Positions 14,623 through 19,600 of a stretch of DNA of 19,600 nucleotides are shown piece by piece. Source of the stretch: CAIVND01 sp035532075. Its GTDB lineage: Bacteria > Actinomycetota > Acidimicrobiia > Acidimicrobiales > Bog-793. The notes under the pieces are model-generated. The model ran no database searches, was not told the origin of the DNA, and saw only the letters and a list, made by a program, of their open reading frames with translations. Both the position numbers and the translations under genes were made by a program. The stretch's first letter is position 1, and every line of letters starts with the position of its first letter. The stretch covers positions 1-19,600 of the forward strand of contig DATKRV010000056.1 of NCBI GenBank assembly GCA_035532075.1, written 5' to 3'.

Positions 14623-15106
14623 TGTTTACGGCTGACTCGGGCGTTTCAAAATTGTCCCCGAATTATTTCTGAGTGTTGTCCGCTCTGATTCGCCGTTCGG
14701 GAAGCCTCCCTGTCGGGAATTTCACCGTAGCGCGCAAACCAACGGATTGTGACCTTGAGAAACTGTTTGGCTCTAGAGTTTGAACCTGACGAGTTGCGAG
14801 GCAGTGACCTGTTGCTTTCCGAGAAGTGTGCATGTCGCAGAGAAGAAAACGTGGACTCCTTCTCGGACCTTGAGATCTCAACGAAGGGCTTTCGTTGTCA
14901 CATGGGTGATCAGCTGTCCGCTGGGAGTCTGGAGATTGTGAAACAGTGTGGTCTTGACCTTTGCTGTACCGGCGTTCGACTCCCATCGAAATGTCAAGAC
15001 CTCTCAGATAACCGGTTCACAGTCGATTACGAAGGAAACCATGCAGTCTCGATGGCCGTCATGCATACATTGGGTAGGTGTGGTGTTCGTAATGACCTTC
15101 GGAACA
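14623..15106. other. Gap between methyltransferase and MetE-like gene
   Basis: About 480 bases without a convincing gene. A 149-codon forward frame (14749-15198) has no family features, an odd composition, and overlaps the end of the MetE-like gene on the opposite strand, so it is not called. A perfect 12-base palindrome TTGAGATCTCAA lies at 14870-14881. No clear terminator for either flanking gene was seen. Confidence 0.5.
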
Positions 15107-16237
15107 TCAAAGTCTTGAGTTTGCAATCTTTGTTCCCTCAACGAGCGCCTCGAGTTTGGACCACACGACGCTCTTTGCGACTCGGTCGCGCCCGATGAAC
15201 GAGCCAAAACCGCAGTCAGTGCCCGCCATGATCCTTTCTGGGCCGACGACACCTGCATATGAACCGAGTCGCTGCGCGATGAGTTCTGGATGTTCAACGA
15301 AGTTCGTGGTGGTATCGATAACACCTGGAACGAGATATTTGTCGTCTGGAAGTTTGAAGTCCTCAAAGACCTTCCATTCATGTCCATGTCGGGGATTTGA
15401 GGCTTCAAGCACAATTCCAGCGGGGGCGGCCTTGGAGATGAGATCGACGATTTCGCCGAGTGGTACATCGGTGGTATGAGGAGATTCGTAGTTCCCCCAG
15501 CAGAGATGGAATCGCATCTGTTCAGGGGGAAGCCCAGCGACACCACTGTTCATCGCTTCGACACCGATCGCGATCTCGCGTCGGAACTCTTTGATACTCA
15601 GTTCTTGAAAGACGCTGTTATGGCTCATTGCAAAATCAGGGCAGTCAAGTTGGAGTGTGATACCTGAATTGACGATTGCCTGATACTCAGAGCGCATGGC
15701 TTCGGCAATGGCGTGGAGATATTCGGATCGGTTGGGATAGAACTGGTTTTCAAAGAACATGCCGATGAGCCCGGGACTTGCAGCGGTCATGAAGAGGTGA
15801 TCGCGCGATACCCCGGCAGCGTCCGCGGCGGCTATGAGGTTCGCGATATCAATATGTACCGCATCGGGATTGATGGGACGAATTGGAGAACTGCAGGGCG
15901 GCAGTTTTGCGCTCGGCCGGCCGCGTAGTTTTACCGATAGTTCGACAAAATCCTCATGGCCTTTCAGGTCGTTGCTCTGCGGCCGAGCCGTTGCCTCTCC
16001 CTCGAACCCCGCAAGCCGGTCGCTGACATATGTGGAATATCCGGTCTTGCCCTGCTCGCCATCATTGATTATGTCGATACCGATACGACGCTGGGTTGAG
16101 ACGACTTCGACAACAGCATCATTTGTTGCCTTCGCAAGTTCGTCAGGAATCCGGCCGCCTTCGAGTTCGATGAGCAGTGAGGTCTGGTTTTCAGAACGCG
16201 GGAGACTCCCGGTGTGAGTTGTCTTGATGTTTGCCAT
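15107..16237 (-). CDS. Stand-alone zinc-type MetE-family methyl/alkyl transferase
   Basis: The 376-residue protein corresponds to only the C-terminal barrel of cobalamin-independent methionine synthase (full MetE is about 750 residues). HTGSLPR at 8-14, LDCPD at 197-201, FHLCWGN at 243-249 (zinc ligands H244, C246), VLEASNPRHGHE with E278, and TDCGFGSF (C342) give the HxC...E...C zinc site that activates a thiol. The length matches epoxyalkyl-CoM transferase as well as the many short MetE paralogues, so the thiol acceptor could be homocysteine or another thiol. ATG 16237 is preferred over a start 72 codons upstream because AAGGGGGAA precedes it and the family begins at this point. No partner N-terminal MetE gene is nearby. 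Confidence 0.85.
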   Translation of the reverse strand: MANIKTTHTGSLPRSENQTSLLIELEGGRIPDELAKATNDAVVEVVSTQRRIGIDIINDGEQGKTGYSTYVSDRLAGFEGEATARPQSNDLKGHEDFVELSVKLRGRPSAKLPPCSSPIRPINPDAVHIDIANLIAAADAAGVSRDHLFMTAASPGLIGMFFENQFYPNRSEYLHAIAEAMRSEYQAIVNSGITLQLDCPDFAMSHNSVFQELSIKEFRREIAIGVEAMNSGVAGLPPEQMRFHLCWGNYESPHTTDVPLGEIVDLISKAAPAGIVLEASNPRHGHEWKVFEDFKLPDDKYLVPGVIDTTTNFVEHPELIAQRLGSYAGVVGPERIMAGTDCGFGSFIGRDRVAKSVVWSKLEALVEGTKIANSRL

Positions 16238-16661
16238 GTGTTCCCCCTTGATCTGAGTGAAAACCCCAAGAGAACGTGAGGTGTGTGGCAATGCTACGAG
16301 AGCGACTCGGGAGAAGCGAATGGTCTCGCGGAAATACTCCGACAATCGCGATTGGCGATTGGCGATGGGTAATGAGTGACCCATTTTTGAGGTTCTGCGG
16401 TTGATTCTTGCGAGCGCGGACATGTCATAGTCTCGAGCACCATGCGTTTGCAATAGTTTTCATATCCGTTCGCTTGTATCGCGACGGAACGTGTTTTGCA
16501 CGATCACGGTTTGATCGCTCTGTTGCATGGCGTGAGCCTTATTTGCAATGTTGTTGGGCGATGTGCGAAATGACGAAGCGCCGCTTTTGTTCGCGATCGT
16601 GTTGACTCTGCATCGGTCTCTCCTTCATTACTTTCTTTGACACCCGGCAATTTATTCGCGC
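16238..16661. other. Promoter region of the MetE-like gene and adjoining gap
   Basis: No gene is supported. It holds three heptamers (CGATTGG, CGATTGG, CGATGGG at 16349-16369), a palindrome AATCGCGATT (16344-16353), and a hairpin ATGGGT-AATGAGTG-ACCCAT (16365-16384) followed by TTTT. The hairpin could be a weak terminator for plus-strand transcription or an operator for the minus-strand gene. Confidence 0.45.
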
Positions 16662-17045
16662 ATGGCCCTGCAGACGCTGACCAGGCTCGTCGCAGGCGGA
16701 GCATTGCACCGCGAAATCCTCGGCTCGGAACAGCTGATCTCCCCGGTCGGTTGATCCCGATGGCGGCGGGCCACGGTGTCGCCCAGTTGAGGAGACGACT
16801 CGTAGGTATGAGTAGTTCTGGAGGGCTTTGTTATCTTGGAGCGAATAGAGATGAGTTGACGAACGACGTGTTCGAGCCATTCAGGATGGCCATGATCGGC
16901 GCAGAGCCATCTGAGAATCCAATTCTGAGGTGGTGGAATTTTGTTGGCTGGACTCGCGATGAGTTCATCGCTGCCGACCGTTGATGGCAGTCAGATGACG
17001 AAAGATTCGGAACAGTTTCGAGCACGCTTGGCCGGATCCCCCCTC
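16662..17045 (+). pseudogene. Pirin-family protein, decayed
   Basis: Segments of a pirin (bicupin, about 290 aa) appear in order but broken. MALQTLTRLVAGGALHREIL then GSEQLISP (frame at 16662) matches the family run hiGLQTvTwL..GevlHrDSLGSEQlIrPG and stops at TGA 16752. After a frameshift, LIPMAAGHGVAQ matches the lnwMTAGhGvaHsE box. Then the middle of the protein is missing. GLCYLGANRDEL, AMIGAEPSENPILRWWNFVG and WTRDEF match the C-terminal cupin and its GEP..eP...WWNFV signature. A TGA at 16982-16984 interrupts, and the same frame resumes with DDERFGTVSS and IPPRPP, the typical pirin end. One frameshift, one deletion of perhaps 100 codons or more, and one nonsense codon make it non-functional. 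Confidence 0.75.
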
Positions 17046-17384
17046 GGCCCCCCCATTGGATCAAGCCCTCGCAGACATTGGAGTTCAGCCATGCAGCTGT
17101 CAGGGATTCCGTTGTCGTTGGTCGGAGCTCTCCGCATTCGTGTCTCCTGATGAGCGTGTACCGGCTTCGATACGCGTTGATTGCCTGTCTTTGCGAGACA
17201 GGACTCTGTCGCTTCGTCGGGATGGAGAGGTGGTGGAGATATTTGAACGCGGGAATGGGTTGGGATTGTTTCGGGTTGTGGTGTCCAAGCGCTTCGAATT
17301 CGCTGCGTCGGTGAAAGTTTTGTCGACCTTCGGTTTTTTCGGTTACGGAACTTTAAGCTCTCACAATGGGGTATAAGCGCTTGG
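17046..17384. other. Gap upstream of the antiporter gene
   Basis: About 340 bases with no supported gene. A perfect stem-loop CCTGTCT-TTGCG-AGACAGG lies at 17184-17202, and arms AAAGTT/AACTTT flank a T-rich stretch at about 17313-17355. The arrangement did not match a riboswitch known to precede cation transporters as far as could be judged by eye. Confidence 0.45.
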
Positions 17385-18530
17385 TTGATCGAGGTCGTGA
17401 ACAACGGATCATCCGTGATGATCCGCATCGAACATGTCGGATCGTTCGCACAGGGTACGCGGTCGTCTGAGGTGCAAACGCTGACTCGCACAGATCGCCT
17501 GCTGATCTCCCTCGCCGGGCTGGTCTCGCTTGCCGCGGCAGTCTTCAAGCTCGATCACGGCGGTATGGTCGCGGTCTTTGTCAGCAGTGCGCTTGCGATT
17601 GCTGTGCTTGCGGCTCTGGTCGGTCGCAGTGTCGATCACCTTTCAGATCGAATGGGTTCGGGCGCCACCGGCTTTCTCCAGAGCGCGCTTGCAAACCTAC
17701 CCGAATTCTTCATTGGCATCTTCGCGTTGCGAGCCGGTTTGATCGCAGTCATTCAGTCTGCGCTGATCGGTTCGATTCTCGCGAATGTGCTCTTGGTCCT
17801 TGGGATCTCCTTCGTTGTCGGCGGCCTCAAGCACGGGACTCAGCGTTTCTCGACCGATGCCCCGCGGCTCACGCTCTTGTTATTGGTTCTTGCAGTGGCG
17901 ATCATCATGATTCCGACTCTTTCGTCACATCTTGGAACCAAGGGCGCGATGCATGAGATTGCAATGTCGAACATTGCCTCGGTGGTTCTTCTGGGTATCT
18001 TTGCCCTTTCAATTCCGACAACGCTTCGACACGTCGGCCCTCGAGAGTCAGGACTCCTCGAGGAGCCAATCTGGCCGGTACCGCTCGTGGGGGCGGTGCT
18101 TGGAGCCTCGAGTGTTCTTGCGTTCTTCGCCTCAGACTGGTTCATCGGCGCACTGACGCCGGCGATGCACACCCTCAAGATCTCGCAGGCCTTCGCGGGT
18201 CTTGTCATCGTGGCCATTGCCGGGAGCGCGATCGAAAACTTTGTGGGGATCAAGCTTGCGCTGCAGGACCGACCCGATTTCTCGCTCTCGGTGATTCTGC
18301 AGAGCCCGGTGCAGATCGCGGTGGGACTCATCCCCGTCCTCGTCCTGCTTTCGAATTTTGTCGGGCCGACACCGCTGACGCTCGTCTTTCCGACGATGCT
18401 TGTCTCGGTACTTTCGGTGAGCATCATTGTCGCCATTGTCGTGGTCTTTGATGGAGAGTCGACGTGGCTCGAGGGTGCCGCGCTGGTGGGTCTCTATGTG
18501 ATGATCGCCACGGCGTATTGGTGGGGATAG
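17385..18530 (+). CDS. CaCA-superfamily calcium/cation antiporter (CAX-like)
   Basis: The 381-residue membrane protein has about ten to eleven helices and two inverted alpha repeats. Repeat 1 is GFLQSALANLPEFFIGIFAL (96-115), continuing to QSALIGSILANVLLVLG. Repeat 2 is AIAGSAIENFVGIKLALQ (277-294), continuing to SVILQSPVQIAVG. E107 and E284 are in the ion-binding positions. It probably exchanges Ca2+ or another cation for H+ across the plasma membrane. The usual GNA-E motif is altered to ANLPE in repeat 1 and GSAIE in repeat 2. TTG 17385 is the earliest start; GTG 17397 and ATG 17418 are alternatives and none has a clear Shine-Dalgarno. It is a single gene, convergent with the Rieske oxygenase gene. 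Confidence 0.87.
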   Translation: MIEVVNNGSSVMIRIEHVGSFAQGTRSSEVQTLTRTDRLLISLAGLVSLAAAVFKLDHGGMVAVFVSSALAIAVLAALVGRSVDHLSDRMGSGATGFLQSALANLPEFFIGIFALRAGLIAVIQSALIGSILANVLLVLGISFVVGGLKHGTQRFSTDAPRLTLLLLVLAVAIIMIPTLSSHLGTKGAMHEIAMSNIASVVLLGIFALSIPTTLRHVGPRESGLLEEPIWPVPLVGAVLGASSVLAFFASDWFIGALTPAMHTLKISQAFAGLVIVAIAGSAIENFVGIKLALQDRPDFSLSVILQSPVQIAVGLIPVLVLLSNFVGPTPLTLVFPTMLVSVLSVSIIVAIVVVFDGESTWLEGAALVGLYVMIATAYWWG

Positions 18531-18645
18531 GAGTTCTAGGCGCCCTGACCGAGCGATCTGTTGAGATGATGCGGGCAAACAACTACCGTCTTCCAGAGCT
18601 GGTGGGCGATAGCTGTTTCGACGCGAACTCGCCTGTTCCCTTGGC

Positions 18646-19600
18646 CTACCAGACAGTTTCGAGGATATCCTTGGTCGCGTCGCGCCACGGAACACCACGG
18701 GGAATGATGATCTCTCCGGGACGCACCCGCTCATAGGTGCTCGGATCGGTTCCCTTCGGTGTCCTGCCTTGCTCAACATCATGAGTTGCCTCGATGAGCA
18801 GCTCGCGCGCGCTCTGGATCGCCCGGTCGGTCGACCCGAGCGCCTCGAGATCACGTCTCACTATCGATCCCATTCCTTCTTGAATCGCAAAGTCCTGAGT
18901 ATTGAGTCCCGAGATTCCCGTGAAGGTTTTGGTGCGCTGCACCTCGCGGTCGATGAGGTAGTCGTTCCAGGGATTCTGCTTGAGCCAGTAGGTGCCGGGG
19001 ATCATGTCTTCTTTGCCACGGCCGAACCAGTGCTCGACTTCGTTCCAACCTTCGTCGGTGATCTCGTGCTCGTCATTCGCGGTGTACTTCCAGTTGTAGA
19101 CGTAGCAGTTCTCATCGTCGATCGGTACCCAGATGTGTCCGTCGAGTGAGGGAAGTTTGTTCTGTTTTCCGCGGAAATCAAACAGGAAGGCTCGCGCCTG
19201 CTGGCTTGGCATGTAGTACTGGTAGACCCGCACATAGCTCTGGTCTTCGGAGATGTTGCGGATTGATCCGTAGCGGAAGCCATAGTCGGTGCGGTCGACC
19301 TCGAGGGTTGGGTGTGGGTCGAGGACACGCAGCGTGTTCGGGTCGGTGATGTCGTTGTTGTGCGCGAACGATGAGTGGGCGGTGTCGATTCCCCCTTCGA
19401 AGCCCTGTAGATAGTTTGCATGCTCGCCGGTCTTCGAGACGCGTTGATGCTTGAGGTATGGCGCGCGCATCCACTCGTAGTTCGGCGGGGGTGGCATCTC
19501 CTGGGTCGGTCCCATGTAGGTCCAGACGATGCCCGCCCGCTCATAGGTCGGGTATGCCTTGATCGCGACGCGAAGACGGAACTTCGAATAGGGAGGCTCG
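18646..19600 (-). CDS. Rieske non-heme iron oxygenase large subunit (5' end outside window)
   Basis: About 317 C-terminal residues are present; the frame stays open to the right edge. The visible part begins after the Rieske cluster with YPTYERAGIVWTYMGPTQEM, a hallmark of phthalate 4,5-dioxygenase-like oxygenases. GIDTAHSSFAHNN carries the two histidine ligands of the mononuclear iron, and DFAIQEGMGSIV supplies the aspartate ligand, followed by RRDLEALGSTDRAIQSARELL. These enzymes hydroxylate or O/N-demethylate aromatic acids with electrons from a separate reductase. The [2Fe-2S] CxH/CxxH motifs should lie just right of the window. The substrate is unknown, and no reductase or ring-cleavage gene is visible. 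Confidence 0.9.
   Translation of the reverse strand, partial: EPPYSKFRLRVAIKAYPTYERAGIVWTYMGPTQEMPPPPNYEWMRAPYLKHQRVSKTGEHANYLQGFEGGIDTAHSSFAHNNDITDPNTLRVLDPHPTLEVDRTDYGFRYGSIRNISEDQSYVRVYQYYMPSQQARAFLFDFRGKQNKLPSLDGHIWVPIDDENCYVYNWKYTANDEHEITDEGWNEVEHWFGRGKEDMIPGTYWLKQNPWNDYLIDREVQRTKTFTGISGLNTQDFAIQEGMGSIVRRDLEALGSTDRAIQSARELLIEATHDVEQGRTPKGTDPSTYERVRPGEIIIPRGVPWRDATKDILETVW

Noticed and set aside
14749..15198. 149-codon plus-strand open frame after the methyltransferase
   Set aside because: Its composition is unlike the neighbouring genes, no motif is recognised, and its end overlaps the MetE-like gene antisense.
16238..16453. 72-codon N-terminal extension of the MetE-like protein
   Set aside because: The family starts at MANIKTTHTGSLPR; a strong AAGGGGGAA site precedes that ATG, and the extension contains the repeat-rich promoter region.
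16637..16984. 115-codon ORF as an intact small gene
   Set aside because: Only its second half makes protein sense, as the end of a pirin; the first part reads better in another frame, so it is part of a pseudogene.
17046..17384. yybP-ykoY-type manganese riboswitch ahead of the antiporter
   Set aside because: The characteristic conserved loops could not be found by eye; only a simple hairpin is present.

Overview
The window looks like a chromosomal segment of a GC-rich actinobacterium. The evidence is frequent GTG and TTG starts, a RegX3/PhoP-type response regulator, actinobacterial-style Pho boxes and a VapBC pair. The GC content seems moderate for that phylum and the coding style would fit an Acidimicrobiia-like lineage, but that placement is inference; no rRNA, tRNA or other marker gene is present.

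Layout. Bases 1-500 are a scrap of mobile DNA: the end of what looks like an IS21-type insertion sequence abuts a decayed tyrosine recombinase (integrase) gene on the minus strand. Bases 640-1317 hold a compact vapBC toxin-antitoxin operon, probably leaderless. Bases 1521-5934 are a complete high-affinity phosphate ABC transporter in the unusual order pstB-pstS-pstC-pstA, preceded by three tandem 11-base Pho-box units, with a long stem-loop between pstS and pstC. Bases 6405-7251 hold a second Pho-box-like triplet and a RegX3/PhoB-type response regulator without an adjacent kinase; phoU is also absent from the window. The simplest reading is a Pho regulon locus in which the regulator controls both the transporter and itself.

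Bases 7700-10667 form a probable three-gene catabolic operon: an HSL/BD-FAE-type esterase, a second alpha/beta hydrolase and a bacterial-luciferase-family flavin monooxygenase. Bases 11000-14622 carry an envelope or polysaccharide module: a polytopic GT-C-like membrane protein, a family 2 glycosyltransferase on the opposite strand, and a zinc-ribbon class I methyltransferase transcribed divergently from a region with two adjacent inverted repeats.

Bases 15107-16237 (minus) encode a stand-alone zinc-type MetE-family transferase, related by size to both short MetE paralogues and epoxyalkyl-CoM transferases. Bases 16662-17045 are a clear pirin pseudogene with a frameshift, an internal deletion and a nonsense codon. 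A CaCA-family Ca2+/cation antiporter follows (17385-18530), and the right edge carries the C-terminal two thirds or more of a Rieske non-heme iron oxygenase related to phthalate 4,5-dioxygenase (minus strand, cut by the window).

No overtly new defence or mobile system was found. The most informative observations are the paired Pho boxes, the unusual pst arrangement and component features, the probable Baeyer-Villiger-like oxygenase/hydrolase cluster, and two well-resolved pseudogenes (integrase and pirin).
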